Origin: Rhopalosiphum padi
Taxonomy: Eukaryota; Arthropoda; Insecta; Hemiptera; Aphididae
Direction: 5' to 3'
DNA length: 64,000 nucleotides
NCBI RefSeq assembly: GCF_020882245.1
Contig: NC_083597.1
Location: 92,420,152-92,484,151 of the forward strand
Below the pieces are notes generated by a model. The model made no database searches. It was not told the origin of the DNA and worked only from the letters and a program-made list of their open reading frames with translations. Position numbers and translations under genes: made by a program. Each line of letters starts with the position of its first letter. Position 1 is the first letter of the stretch. Positions 1 to 15,100 of this stretch are shown here, in pieces.

Positions 1-2700
1 TATTTTAAAAATTTTAATTTTAAATTAACAAATATTAACAGTTGTATTCCAAGAACAAAACCAAATTACAAGATTTGAGAATCGGCTATTGTTCCTGCTT
101 ATTTTTTTTTTATATTTTACTACGCAATAATAAAAAAAATTAAAAATATAGATTACATAGTTCAAATTTTAAACATGATCTCTTTCGGTGAATTTTAAAG
201 GGCATAAAATAAATATGGATAAGTACATTGTATAAAAATATAAGTGAATTATAAATCAATCCATACACATATTTAATTGAAAATATACTATAACTCACTA
301 ATTAAAAATAAACCACTAACCTAGCATTGTAATGTATTTACCTACCAATATAATACTAAACAAAGATTAATGTCATAGTATAAAACCGTATTTAGAGTTA
401 TAACATATTATTATAATAATCGTATAAAAAACGATTAAAAACTATTAAAGAATTAAGTCATTTTAAATAACAACTTAACTAAACCAAATTTAATTCTAGG
501 TAGTTTTCAATAATATAATATATTATTATAGTATTATAAGTTATGCTTTCATATAGAAGATTCAAAACATTAAACCATATAATATAATATTATTATTATT
601 GCATGTATTCATGTATTATAATGAATGATGTATAAATTATACATTTTATTTTAAAAAATAAAATAAAAATATTTTATATTTAAAAAAGTATATTTTTTTT
701 ATTATACTAAAAACAACATAGGCTTACAAATTAGTATCATAAGTAGTCACATACTTAAAATCTATATAAATTCAAATCGCACAATTGTTTTATTACTGAA
801 AATATATTAACAAGTAACTGAGTATTTGTTTCAATACACGAATATTATTAATTACTTGTAAAGTATATGATATTGAAATGTTTGATTTTTTTTTTCATTA
901 ATATTGTAAATATGCATTGGAATTGACGAGGAGGGGATCATAAACTATTGTTTAAATAAAACTATAACTCATTTACGAAATGAGTTTATTAAACATAGTA
1001 TTTTTACACATAAATAACATCCATGTCTATATTATAAAGCACGTAAGTGGCTTATTCATACATATCAATACATTTTTTGAGGTCATGATTATCGAATTGT
1101 GTTTAAAAACGTTAAGAAAAAGCGGTTAAATTAGTCATTAAAAGTTACAGTGTTCTGTTTTTATCAGTCCGTAGTCAGTACATGTCATAATGAATTGTAT
1201 TTATAAGACGTTTTTGTTGTCGTCGAACCGAAAACCTATACAATGAAAACATCAGTCTGGGATGTGTTTTGGGTCGCTCGGCGATGACTTGAATATGTGT
1301 TTGTCATAAACCTTGAGATCGCGTAGGGACAAGATAATTTATACACGAGCAACGTTTCTATCAAAGGGGGAGTTTATATTTAGTTCGAATTTGTAGGTTA
1401 GGTGAGATGATATAATAAAAACAAATTGGTCATCGCTCGGGGTGTATTTTATTGAATATTCCGCTAGAGAAAAATAATATTATAGGTAGGTATCAATTTA
1501 GTCCTACTGACTACCACCACCGCGTATAGTGAACACATTCAGTCAGAAAATAAAATGAAACAAGGTGTATCAAAAACGATATCATCGCATCGTCATCATA
1601 ATATATAATAAACACGGAACACATAAAAATGTACGAATCTAACCAACCCTCTATAACACGTACGTAAGTTTGGTAGGTGAGTTTCAAGGTTCATCATTTG
1701 TTTTTTTTATCTATCAATCTTCATGTTTTAGAATTACGCTCGAATACATTTATGCGAATATATTTCGTGTTGAATCAATTATATTATATTTACGTACACT
1801 ATATTTCATGGGATCCGCATACTTTAATGAGTTTAATGTTATCGAGTGCAAATAATCTTACGAATCGGAGTTTCAGAATATTTGTTGGAATATCATAGTA
1901 AACCGACCTACCCTTAGTTTGTGGTATATTATCATTTAAAATAATATCAATAATTATATTAGGTAATTGCAATTATTGTATTCTTGCCCTAAATGTTTTA
2001 TTGATATGAATTAATATTGTTTAAAAAATATTGAATTTATTATATTTATCTATCAGTTTTTATCTGTTTTATTTGTGTATAAACGTTAAAATCGTATTAT
2101 TTTCAATTTATAATTTAATCTAAATATTATGTATCCTGTATCGGCTGTATTTAATATTAGCTAGTACTGTTTATATTACTATTTTATAAATACTAATTTA
2201 CCAACTATAATCACTATTCCCACTGAGGCGTTAAATATACAAAAATAAAAAATATACGCTAGTTGAATAAATTATTATTACAAAACATTATATTAATACT
2301 ATAAAACTGATCATATAATGTAAGTTAAAAACACTACAACATTGGCGTTGCTTAATAATTTGAATTGTATGAAGTTTTTCCCAGATATAGTTAAATAGTA
2401 TATTATATTATGGAGAATAATATCGTTTGTTTGTATCTATACGTATGTGCATCTATTTTTTTCTTAAGCCACAATTTTCAGAAAACAAAATAAAAAAATT
2501 CATTTTACTGAGTAATTCAGTTTAAAATAAATAATCAGGAATATAAACTTCAGCACAATGCTTTATTTAGGTATATAAATAATAAATAAAAAATTGTTTA
2601 ATAATAATATTAATAAAAAAAAAAATGAATACTCAAATTGTTATATGAATACCATGAATGTTTTTATTGTAATGATTTATTGTTCAACCGAAGATAATGA
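1..2700. other. AT-rich intergenic or intronic DNA, no gene seen
   Basis: Low-complexity AT-rich sequence with stop codons in every frame at short intervals. A mildly CpG-richer stretch lies at about 1100-1700 and includes short TAGGTAGGTA-type words. I see no splice-bounded open frame, RNA gene or element end. Confidence 0.6.
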
Positions 2701-2856
2701 TATTTTAGCTTTCAGGTTCATGGCGGACTAAACAATACAACACGTATAAGATAGTATATACGCGTATCAAATATGCTCTCACAATATGTAGGCATAGTAA
2801 CATTATTTAAAACTTTTTTTACATTTACTACTATAAACTTTAACACGTTCAATTCC

Positions 2857-2940
2857 ATGGCACATTTGCCGTGCCGTTACCGTATCGCCGCAACGAATTT
2901 TTGCCCGGTCGACTACGCGTCGGCATTGGCCAACGGCTAT
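2857..2940. other. Isolated short CpG-rich block
   Basis: About 85 bases with many CG dinucleotides sit between long AT-rich flanks. The + strand is open here (from an ATG at 2858) and continues to a stop at about 3021, but the downstream part is plain AT-rich translation. There is no convincing donor or acceptor. It could be a small regulatory element, a cryptic exon or a fragment of a repeat; the sequence does not decide. Confidence 0.3.
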
Positions 2941-3021
2941 TTTTATAAATATGTATACAATCGACTACAATTTTTCATATCTTTATGTTACACTCTATAT
3001 ACATGTATTATACCATTGTAG

Positions 3022-5600
3022 AAATTATAAATATATTTGCTTATAATTTATAAACAATATTTTAATTTAAAACTTCTGGATTTAATTAAATTTATTAGCC
3101 GATAATATGTAGAATATATATGTTAGTATTATACTAATAAGATCAGCTCCATCTCTACATTCCGGGAAAAATCGAAATAACAGAAAAGATATATTTTTAG
3201 ACCAAACCCAAACCTAACTTAGACAAAAACCAAATACACCATTCAATTATTAATGTAATCACAGATAGCCAGAAAAAAAAAATTAAAAACAATCATACAA
3301 CACCAGAAAAAATTACGATCATTAATGTTAATAACTAATTTGTTGACTACATGTCGACTGCCGTACTGAACCTGTTTTAAACAATATTTTGAAATATTGT
3401 ATTAAAAGATTAATATCTTACAGTGTACAGAAATGAATGTGCTTTCCAAAATAGATAAAATATATTAAAAGCTAATATAATTTTCTTTCTACGATCTCAG
3501 TGAATTTCTCAATGAATATATTCTTATTAAATAACAAAAAAATAAGGAAAAATCGTATAACACTTTTCAATAAACGTTGGGTTTTGAGTGTGTTTTTTTT
3601 CCTTTTGACTTTATTTTCACGATTCCAACATCAAGAAATTTTTTCATTGTATGAATTGACTGACCTTTTTCCGTTGTTGAAAATGTTTCACACTCTTAAG
3701 GTGCACTATAATAGCGATACTAGGCCCATAGGAGACGTTTTACTCTAGGATTATATTTGTTCTTGGATAGGGTATTTCGACAGGGGTACATTCGTTACGG
3801 GCCATTGGTCGCACGTCCATAAAAGTAGAATGTTACCCGTCCAATCTAGTAAAAATACTGGCAATTTCAAAAGGGAAAAAAGTTTTAAGAATAATGACTG
3901 TTAAATTCATTGATAGTAAAATAAAATATCACCTTTAAAGTTCATATGAGTCGTGTTAGTTATATATATAATATGTTTATATTATTCAACATATTTTTTC
4001 AATGTAAAAGTTACGATGAAGCTCGCATAAATCATTTAGAAATTTACTATAAAATATTATAGAAAAAAAATTCTAATTCGGTTTTATTGGTCGATTAATT
4101 ATGAATAGATTAGATACTTAAACTGTTAAAATGATACAATTTTTAAAATTAAGTATTCAAGAGATTGCTTAATTATCACAATCAAATTCTACATTTATGA
4201 TAGATATAAAGTTTTAAATTTCTTTAAGTATAATAATATAATATTCTAATACAAATTTTATTTATAAATTTAAATATATACTTCAAAATTTAGTTCTTAT
4301 TATAATTAATAGTATTTAAAATTAAAATACACAATTAATATACTTAAAAAAGTTGAATAATATGATTAAAAATATATTAATATTATAAATTTTATATATA
4401 AATAATCAGATTTAACTATATGTCTATATATTTATAGTATAGTATACTATTATTTCTAATGAAAATATCCCGTAATTATTCCAACAATAGTTTTTTTCTT
4501 TATAGTCTATGATATTTGTAAAAATAGAAATTCTGAATTAAATAACTCGTTTTAATAATTTTTATTTTATTTCTATGGAATTATTATTTCTGTAAAAATT
4601 TAAAATAAAGCAATACACTGATAATAAACGTTTTATTTAAAATATTTACTAAACCAATATCATTTATACAAAAATAGTTTGTATGCCTTTAGATTTACGA
4701 ACAAATCATTGAGATAATTTATATATTGGACATACTATGAATTTATTTATAAATCAAATGCTTCAATAGACTTATCGTAGAATATTATAACCAATTCAGA
4801 ATTTGATATATTTTTTAGTTATGTTAGATACTGAATACATGATCATCTACACAATCGTGTAGACAAATTACATATGTCGAGCGCCGTCATACTTTCCAAT
4901 ATTCATTTTTTCCAAAAGACAAGTTTATTGTAAACAGTTTTAGATTTTCATTTAAATGATTTCTTGAATACTAAAGTATGTATAAGTGTATACATATTTT
5001 TTTCTACATAACTTTGTATAATATTGTATATTTGCTACACAATCTACATGTATTTTGTCGAAGTATATAAATATATAAAAGGGTACCAGAAAAAAATGTC
5101 AATGAGTACAAACTGCAATTTTACCTACTCATAATTAATATTTCAATACGCAATTCCTAAAAAAATATAATATCATACTTAATACAATATAATACTATGC
5201 AAACACGTATTAATGGTTTTAAATAAAAAAAAATTTTTAAACAAAATGATTAATCTGTGAAGCGAAAAAATAACTAATTGGCATAATTATTATATTAAAT
5301 ATTTCAACGTTTACAATTTGCATAACACATGATCGATTACTTATAATGACTACAATTTTCAGTAATTTAATTCTATTTAATTAAACCGACTTTATGCTTT
5401 GGAGGAAATTTCCAAATAACTCAACAGTTTAGGCGTTTTTAGTTAGCGAAACCGGGCACGTTTTTATAACGATGTAAATAATCCCCATTTTCAATGACAA
5501 ACGTTTTATTGGATTTTTATGATCTAAATAGAATTTAACGTTCTTCTGAATATAAAATAAAGTCATTGCCAATTTTCAACCTCGTTAAATTCGAAATAAC
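3022..5600. other. AT-rich DNA, no gene seen
   Basis: Composition is low in GC throughout, with homopolymer runs. Short open frames, such as the one at 3500-3748, have the Ile/Phe/Leu/Lys/Asn-rich translation expected by chance from AT-rich DNA. I see no supported feature. Confidence 0.55.
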
Positions 5601-6230
5601 ACTGTAAATTATATGATAATATTATATATAGGAGCTCCGAAATCGTATTTATTCGAATACGACATTGCATATTATATTCGTACGTCAACCGGGATGTTAA
5701 TAATTTCGCGGACAGACATGATACCATTAAACGCGTGTTGTGTACAATAATACGCAGTTAATATTAACATACAGTGAATATAGCATAGGTGTGTATGGTG
5801 CGTTGATAATATTATGTAAATATTAAGATATTATTATGTTAACAAACGGATTTTAAAAGTTCAACGTCATACATATTCATATCGTGGGGATGCACGCGTA
5901 TACGGGGTAGGTATACATTATAATAATAATATAGCATAGTATAAATACACGGTTAAACACGTTTGACCATGTGCACCGGCTTGTCGCGGTGCGGTCGTGC
6001 GCGGACCGGAAACTTTTTCTTCGACGCAAGTCGGTATTGTTGCCGGGCGAACGTAATCTCTATGCTAAATTCCACAGTTTCAGCTAACGATGTCAGCGTC
6101 GTGTGTGCTCTAAGGGGTTACGATCGAAGGGATTCCCGGGCAACGTTGTTCGACTACAGCACCACACTCTATATAGATGCCTATAATACGACGACGAAGG
6201 CGTGAATGAAAAAAAAAATGCAAAAACTCT
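5600..6230. other. CpG-richer block, possibly regulatory
   Basis: The stretch has clearly more CG dinucleotides than its flanks, mainly 5970-6200. The + strand open frame 5963-6205 lies in it. Its translation has no recognisable domain and no splice-site support, so I do not call it a gene. The block resembles the other CpG-rich islands in the window and may be promoter or enhancer DNA. Confidence 0.35.
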
Positions 6231-8900
6231 TTTGAACCGTACACAACTGCAGTTTATATAGTCGCAAAGTCCTTAATGCCCGTCTATGTTCTATTAGGCG
6301 ACTTAAAACAATCCACTGAAGTTTCCAAGGACAGTTTTATAGAGATTTTTCGTCTATTACACACACTCGTAGGTCTTATATAGTTATATGTATATGGAGA
6401 TTTAAAGTTTTTCAAATCCGTAACACAAGATATGTCTTTTAAAAGAAAAACGCTTAGATATTATTATTATTATATTACCGACCAAACTATATTGTATGTG
6501 GAATCACAGTCAGCAAAATGTTTAAACACCACAGTTTCACTCAAATGCTTTACAGCATATTCAAATAGAATATTAAATACAGGTAAATTTCTTGAAATTT
6601 AAGTTCATAGTATTTCAGATTGTTTTTTTATTCAATCAATACAAAAAACAGTTTAAAATAATTAAAGGGAAATATAATTTTGTACAATAATTATTAATAA
6701 CATTCAAACGATTATTAGTAATTTAACTTTTTGAAACAAATAACAATTTTTTCAATTGTATAGTACTATTATGTTTGTTATTATACTAATGGTCTTATCA
6801 TTTATTACTATCAGCATTACACGTTATTATAAAATTAATTTAGTTTTTATACTTACTATTAATTTAATTTTATACTTTATTTAATTTTAAATTGTAAAAT
6901 TTCACAGCATCAGCTACTTTATTCTTAAAAACTCTTAACACTTATAACTAGTTATAAGCAATTATTGAGCACTATTGATTTTATAATCAGGTTTATCAAA
7001 ATATTTATACAAATTACATAAAAATAAAATAAATAGATAAATATAGGTTACAATAACAAAAAAAAATATATTACAAAAACCTTTTTTTAAATGTTTTTTT
7101 ACACCAAAAAATAATGCGAAGTTTACATTTATTTTTTGGTAAAAAACAATGAAAATTAGAAGTTCTCCTAAATACTAAGCATCTTGTATTAAAAACTCTT
7201 ATTATTTGTATAATAATATAGGTAAAAAGAATTTGAATTTATGATATACAAAATTTAAATTGGCATATAATATTATAATATAAATACCTACCTACTAAAA
7301 TGAAAGTTGTTAATTATTATAACTTGCACATTATTTGGAATAATGTTATCTGCAAAATCCTTTGTTATGGCATAATTCTTACCTGTGAAAAAAAGATGAA
7401 AACTAATTAATACAATTGACATATAATGGGTTATTTTAGACACTAGCTGTTATCAATATCTTTGTTTATTAAAAACACATGTTGAATAACTGTATTTATG
7501 TTAAAAATACAAAATAATAGGCTTTTTAAAAATATCAAATCTTTTAGAGAACTTATTACTTATTTTTATTTTTTTCATTAGTATTATATTATATGTAAAT
7601 ACCATCACACAGTGAGTTAAGTAATTTCTCTGTTTTAATATGTTATTTACCATATGGTTTACTACTTTGTATATATCATATGTTTTTTTTTAAATAATTA
7701 ATCAACGTATTATATTTTCCTAGAAACATGTTATGTAATAATAACCTACACATGGTATCATAGAGCGTGTATTTTAACTTAATGGATAAGTTGCTTATGT
7801 TATTGTATTAATAATCATGGAAAAAGCACATGCAAAATATTGTTCATTTAATTTGTAACGTAGCCATTAAGATGTTAATTAAATTCATTAATTACACAAA
7901 ACTACGACAATAACTTATTTTATCTGAACATTAAACATTTTCTAAGAAAAATCTTTTAGTTTTTAATTCACTAAAGCACGCGTCAACAAGGTTTAATTAC
8001 GTATACGGTCGCAGTACAAATATCTCACTGTAGAATAATAATATAAGTGCGTAACAGACAACAGTGCAATGAACGAACGACTATAGGGACGGTGTAATTC
8101 ACAAAAAAAAAATGTAATATCTGTAGAATATCGACATCAAGGGATAATGGAACATAATATTGCAACTGTATTGGATCAAAAGTACCCAATTTTCAACTAT
8201 CACTTTATAGTGTTTCGAGTAGGTGGAAACGATCCCATCATACATAATAACCGTGCATAAAATGTTATATCTAATCTACGTAAAAAGAAACACTCCTCAT
8301 ATGTAATCATTTGTTTGGATATTTGTATTTGCAATTCTTGAAAAGGGAAATGGAGTAACGAACATGTCTCGTGTTATTAAATTAATGTAAATACTTTTTG
8401 AATTCAACGAATGATGATAATTTATGTGAACATAAAAAGAAGATTCCGTGCAATACAATGATTAGGAATAAATATTTAAAAAAAAAATACACAAAACACA
8501 AAACGAAATAATTGATAAATTCGTTAGGATTTCTATAAGAATAAATGAAATAAACAAACAATAAGCGCTTTCTTCAAAAGTATTTTTTTTCTATTAAAAT
8601 ATAACGTTATAAAAGGCAATTTTTTTTTTTTACTTTCTTTCACTTTATTTTTATAATTTTAATATATTAATTTAGTTTGGGTTTATCATTGCATAGTTAC
8701 GTAAAAGTAAAAATAAAATGAAAGGAACACAATATAAAATTGAAGCGTATATTCTTGTGACGGGTAATTGTAAACAAAATATTTCGCATCGTTAAGTGGA
8801 ATTGCAGTATAGCACAACAGTGGAAGTAGATTTTTTTTCTAGTTCAATTGAAGTTTTTTGTTTACATCAGTAGTCACAAGTATTTAATAGCTGATTGAAT
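6231..8900. other. AT-rich DNA, no gene seen
   Basis: Uniformly AT-rich with frequent stops in all frames. No splice-bounded coding segment, RNA gene or mobile element was recognised. Confidence 0.55.
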
Positions 8901-8949
8901 ATCCAATAGCAGAAAAATGTATTAAAAATACTTTGCTACAAAACATTCG

Positions 8950-9700
8950 GCTATAGTTTGCCTGCGCCCCGAAGAATGGTTCATGTATATACTTATCTGT
9001 ACAGTGGATTAATGCGATTAATGAAAGTTGACGGACGTAGACCAAAATCCTAGCCTGGTTTAAATTGCGGTGTTAAAGAATCAGTAAACAATAAACGTCA
9101 AAAAAAGTTAAGACGTTTCGGTCAATGTTTCCACGATATTTTTATTCCCCTTGTTAACTCACGCGTCCGTTGTCGTTTTCCTTTTAGTTTTCATCTCTCC
9201 CGTACACCCCACCACCGACACAGCAGAGATCATAATCCCATCCTATGTAAAAACTTGTTAAGAAGAATTGTGCGAACCCGTCTCAACATCAGATATATAT
9301 CCTATATACTATATATTATATATATGTGTATATTTATATCTACCACCACCGTCACCGCCACCGACGTCACCGCTGTAACACTTGGCAAGAAAATACTGTA
9401 TACGACGGCGTAGATTACATTTTAATATTATCACATCCATCTAGCGAGTTTGTCCCGAGCCTCGGTATTTTCATTTCTCGTTTTTTTTTCTTATTCGTAT
9501 TTCTTTTGCTTTACCTTTACGTGCCGTTTTTAGTCGTGTTCTCATACTGCGTATACCACACCTATATATTCCGCTCCACCATAGACGCTACAATAACGAG
9601 GATTCGCGGTGAAATGCGATTTTTTTTCTCGCCAACGCAACTGAAGCCACCCGAAATTAGATTTTAATTTTAGTCACTTTCCATCATTTAGCGACGTCTA
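8950..9700. other. CpG- and pyrimidine-richer block
   Basis: The sequence is richer in C and CG than its flanks. It contains a CCACC/CACCG-rich stretch at 9341-9375 and C/T-rich runs around 9170-9240. The open frame 9326-9667 begins with Tyr-Ile and His-Arg repeats generated by simple sequence and then becomes Phe/Leu-rich, which looks like chance. I read this as possible non-coding regulatory or 5' UTR DNA. Confidence 0.3.
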
Positions 9701-12700
9701 GGTCTTTTTCCAGGCAGATATTATTTTACGCAACTCTTTAACTATCGTTGTTCTGACCTTTTAACAGAGATTGTTCTACAATTCGCCCCTTAACTTGCTG
9801 TTATTTTGCATACAACGTTGTAACAAGGTTTATTACACAGATGAAGTTATTTTTATTTTAATGGGACGCGCTTAGGCTGTTTGATTTCAAATTGAATATT
9901 GAATTAAAAAAAGATAACAACAGTGTTAAGCTTTTAAAGTTATTTAATTAATTTCAAAACATTTATACACTAATAGAACAGTGAATATCCAGTGGGCAGT
10001 AAACAAATTCAACTTTGTTTAATTGTTATTAGAAACGTTACGTTGTATTTATATCAAGAAAATATTGTATATGAATTGTGTAATAAAAAACGAAAATATT
10101 ATATAACTATCGTAACTTTTGTCAAAATCATGTCTTAAATTCGTATGTGAAACGAATAATGAAATGGTTTTACAATAATGTTTTATTTTTTATCTTCTAC
10201 GGCAGACACTTTTTTGGGGCCAAAAGAGTACTTCAAATGTTTAATATGGACCTTTATAGATCGTAAATCTTATCTATATGGCGCTTTGAAGAGGTAATTT
10301 TCGGATTTTCTTTGTAGTTTTTCGAAGCATAAGGAAAAAACTGACAACAACATTTTGAAATGTTTGAAGAAAAATCAACAAGCTCTATTTTGACTGGGCT
10401 GTACTCGAAATCGTTATTTAAAAGCGATCATTCCATATAAATGTTATACAATATGACATGTACTCGTATATACCAAAGTAAACAAAGCGAATACCCAAAT
10501 CCAGTCATTGGATGTAATCTACGTGATTTTACGAGATATTAATAAAAGAAATAATACACGATGATGGATTATGTTTTATAAAAGTATTAATATTTCCTTC
10601 TACATTATTTTTACTATAAAATATAAATGTATTCATCATTTTTACATTTTAATGAACTTTACTAAAATATTATTAAGAATGATGGTATATATATATATAT
10701 ATATTATTGAAAACATACAAATAAGTAATATATGAAATATTACGAATACAATTTATTCACTTTTGCATATTTGATATGTTTCGTAAATACATCATTTTTT
10801 TTTTTTTTAGTAATTATAAATACTTTTAAAAAATAGGTAATGATTTTTTATTTTAAACTTAATTTTCTGCTGTTACAATATATAATATATAATTAATATT
10901 AAATGCTTCATTCTGAAATCTCATTTGAAATATTTAACTTATGTCCAGCTCAAAATGTATAAAGTACACTAATAATAATTTACCTCATTGAAAGTAACTA
11001 ATAATAACAAATGTAATAAATATGCGAGCTAAAAAGAAAATGAAGACTTAAAAGTTTTTGATATAATTTAAAAAAAAGATCTAGAAAATATTATCATGTT
11101 TGGTGTTGAGGAGACTATCAACGATGAATGCAAATATATAATAAATAAATATATATATACTTTAGAACGACGACAAAATCCGATTTAAAACTGAACGCAA
11201 AAGAAGTTTTAAAAGGCGAAAACCTCTTTTAGCTACCAACCACTGACATGGTGGGAAGGAAATTTATTGAACAAGAAGATAATATTAAGGTGGAATTTCC
11301 GCAGAAGGAGACATGAGTTCCAATTATCGTGTACGGTCTGAGGTGTTCCGCTTTTGTTCGGGTTTCAAATATCTGCCTTTTGTGCATGTATGAGACCGGA
11401 AAAAGGGACGCTACAGAAATGAATATATATTACATATATCCATATACTTATAGATAAATACATATGTACGCATGCATACAACGAATAGAAATTTCGTTTC
11501 TACTTTTCCATTGGTTATAAATAACCTACAATGTAGATCTACGAATTATTTCCCTGACGATATTTCACCCAGATCTAACGTGAATATAGTCAATGGTTTA
11601 GGTTTCTATTAACTCACACCAAGTGGCATGAAACTACCATGAAATAGGTACTAGTACTAATGGTTCCTAAACCAATTTGACCATCTTTTTTCTTTTTTTA
11701 CAATAGAAATATTAGGATTTTTGATGCATTGAAATCCAAATTTTTATAGCTCTAAAATATAATTTTTCAGAAAATTTAAAATATTTCTAAATGAAAAAGT
11801 ACAATTATTCATAAGATAATATTATATGATACGTTTAATTTACCTTCATAACATAATATGAATATTCTTCAATATTGAGGGTGCTTTCAGATAACAAGTG
11901 GGATCTAATTTGTACTTTAGACTTTACTTTTAATTTCAAATATTGTTGAAATTACTTATTTCAACGATAATAAAAGTGAAACTTAAAACTTTTTACAGAT
12001 GTTTTTTTTTTAATTTTAAATAGAAAATGTACAATATATATTAATATAAATACAACGTCCAATAAGTAATTTCGATATTTTTAGGAGATTAGTCGGAGGT
12101 GTGGGAAAAGTCATCCAATTGCGAAAATCCAGATTTTGAAGTATTTATTTTACTTAATACAATAATATTTTCAAACTATGTAGATTAATTTAAATATTAC
12201 CTATTTGATATTTATACCATGAACCTATTTATACTGTCTTACAAAAAGTTGGCATTGACAAAATAGTTAATAAAAAATATATTATTATAATAATTAAATA
12301 TTAATAATATATATAAACACAATGATTTCGTCAAAAATTAAATCAACCTACAGTAATAATGTAATACTAATAGTAAAATAAATTACTTTAATAGCAATAT
12401 CAAAAAACATACTATAAAATATACTTAGTGATATAGGTTGACAAGCCGTCTCTGCTCAGAATTGTTGTTGGTATACAATGATATATCCCTAACATAAAAT
12501 TAAACACACCCATTAACAGTGACCTACTCAACACCAACTCTACAGCAGAGTGGCACTCACTGGCTCACCTTCTTAACATTAGTTTTGCTTTGAGATTAGA
12601 AAATTCCAAATTATATTATCTAATAAACTTAAATTGATGTATTATATATTATAAAATATAAACTATAATTCATAGCATATTGTAATTGTCATCGTGCAAA

Positions 12701-13260
12701 ACACAGTTCATTAAAGTACATTTATTATAATGAAAGTTAATATATTATTTAGGTAAAATAACTGTATGGTTAGTATATTTACATGAATTTTCATTTTTAT
12801 TTATTATAGTGAATACTAAATTTATTTTATCCGCAACTTTTAGGAGACTAAATTCTGAGTAATATTAAGAACTTCAGGTATAATTTATATTTTATAACGA
12901 TTTGCCAATTTCCCGCCAACTATCACTACATACAACATGAGATTTATATAAGCTTAAATAATAGTATAATAATTTTAATACAGTGTGGTTATTTCAATCA
13001 AATAGTATGTATATAGTTAAACTGTTTTAAGAATAATCCTCAGAAATTGTAAAAGCTATTCTAAAAAATGTTGTTGCAATAACTAAACTTAATATTTATA
13101 ATTAACCCAAACAAGGAATACTATAAAATGTTTATAAAAAATCAGTTAATTTACCATAAAAACATAGCATTACGTATAACATAAAACTTACTACTAAATG
13201 AGTTTATAAACATTTAAGAGAAAAATGATGTAATTATACAATTTACACAGCAATTAATAT
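9701..13260. other. AT-rich DNA, no gene seen
   Basis: AT-rich with a TA microsatellite at 10686-10705. A more complex stretch at about 11210-11420 has higher GC but no open frame with splice support. No other feature was recognised. Confidence 0.5.
10686..10705. repeat. (TA)n microsatellite
   Basis: Uninterrupted alternating TA run of about ten units in AT-rich DNA. Confidence 0.9.
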
Positions 13261-13837
13261 TACAACCTGACTTTGTTACGCTGCAGCATATTTCCATAGA
13301 AATGACGGCAGTATTTAGCGGCTTGATGATACTAATGTCTTAGTGATTTTTCGCACACCGATATCTATATTATTATAATAATATAAAACGTATAGCATCA
13401 ATTGAACGACAACAAATTAAATTACGGTGTACACGCGTTCGACGGTATAAATGGAGTCGTAAAAGCGGCTCGGAAACAATGAGCGGTGGTGACGTAAACG
13501 TTAAAATTAAAATTAAATTATTATTCCATCGTGTAAATGTACGTAGTATCCGTTTCAGTCAAACGCGTAGTGGCATATTGCGGTACGCACATATGTATAT
13601 ATTATACGCTAATATATTATTATATTAAAAGCAGTTGTGGCTGAAATCAAACGGCCCGCAGGGTCTCACGGCTGCCCGTTCCGGTGTTCGTAATGACATT
13701 ATACAAAATATTATACGTGTGCCGGCAGCCCGGCGTTTCGGGCTCATGGTCACGCGGATACGAGTGGTGGCGATGGTGGTGAGTTTGAAACGCTGCGCCG
13801 TCGGGTTTTTTTTAATTTTACATAAATATCGTCGGTA

Positions 13838-13863
13838 GTCGTCGTCGTCGTCGTCGTCGTCGT
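13838..13863. repeat. (GTC)n trinucleotide tract
   Basis: About nine GTC units inside the CpG-rich region. On the minus strand it reads as a GAC run, which makes a poly-Asp stretch in one chance open frame. Confidence 0.9.
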
Positions 13864-14940
13864 TCCGTCTCTCGTCCGACCGACGTTTCATAATACGGAC
13901 AGTTAACACCGAGCCACAGAAATTATCACCATTCGTTGTCCCGTCGTGTTCCGGTGTCTGCGGTGGCGCTTAATACACCCGACGCAGCGCGCGCTCGCGT
14001 GTGCGGGATTAGTGTGTGGCGGCAGCAACCAGCCAGTGCGGGCCACGAGACGGTAAACGCTACAACAGCAGCAGCAGCTGTATTCTAATACAATAATACG
14101 ATTCGCGTGGCGGCGTGTGGGGTGGGGGGGGGGCCGGTAGTCGGAAACGGCTGTGTGCGGATCCGAATGCAAAAGTTGTAAATTTATCATCGCGTTTAAT
14201 GCACACACGCGTGGTATTACGCGGCCGCCGCCTCCTCGTTTATCCATACCAGCCCGACAACGTTTCATAAACCTTCCCGCTGTTTTCCAGCAACATATTA
14301 TTTTCTTCATCTCGTTTCGCGACACCGAAAAATAGCGCGCCCGCGCACACGTAACGGAATTATTATATTATTATGCGCTCCGGTCGGAGGTCGATGTTTT
14401 TCCGGACCGTTTAAATCCTTTAACCCCCTCGGCCTACTTGCGCGCCCACAACCGCCGCCGATCACTATATACGCGCGTACGTACCAATGGTATAGGTCGG
14501 GTGTCGTACTATTGTACGGATCCGCGCCGGACCCAGCCGATACAGTGGCCGCCCTAGCTCAGCGCGATGGGATATATCACATATTGCATTATACACACAC
14601 ACATATACGTACGATTATTATAAATCATTCGACTCGCGGCCATTCGGCTACAAGTGTACATATACATATATTAAGCATTACAATAATAATATATGTATAT
14701 GCACGCATGTGCGCTCGCCGACCGCCCGAACACGCACGGCGGCGTATAATAAATGTGTACGGGTGACATAATATTATGTTTCTGGGCCCGCGCGGATATA
14801 AGACCGGAGAATTTCCCGGCGATACACGTACGCGTGCAAAGCGTGACGGTGGACTGCGAGGTGCGGTGGAAAAATAAAACACGCCGCACAGACGGAGAGG
14901 GGTAACGCGTGCGTGCGGTGTCTTTCAGCGGTGTCTGCCT

Positions 14941-14964
14941 CTGCTGCTGCTGCTGCTGCTGCTG
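14941..14964. repeat. (CTG)8 trinucleotide tract
   Basis: Eight perfect CTG units, about 85 bases upstream of the candidate start codon at 15048. If the rightward transcript is real, it lies in the 5' UTR. Confidence 0.9.
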
Positions 14965-15047
14965 TTCTTCGCTTTCGAGCGTGTGCCTCGGATAAATATT
15001 TGTTCGATTCTCAGAGTGTGCGTTCTTTTTTATTTTATGAATAAAAC

Positions 15048-15100
15048 ATGGCAAACGGCGTGGAGCCGCCGCCGCCGCCGCCGAATAGACACGTCAGACG
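15048..15100 (+). CDS. Candidate first coding exon with polyproline run (partial gene)
   Basis: What is seen: an ATG in a good context (A at -3, G at +4) opens a frame reading MANGVE, then six prolines from a CCG tract, then NRHVR. The frame runs into a plausible donor (ACG|GTAAAT) at 15101. The exon would be 53 nt and end two bases into a codon (phase 2). It lies in the strongest CpG block of the window, downstream of a CTG tract that could be 5' UTR. Without splicing the frame stops almost at once, so the reading depends on the donor being used. I do not recognise the protein. No following exon was identified in the window; it could lie beyond a very long intron. A chance ATG in GC-rich DNA is the alternative. 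Confidence 0.35.
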
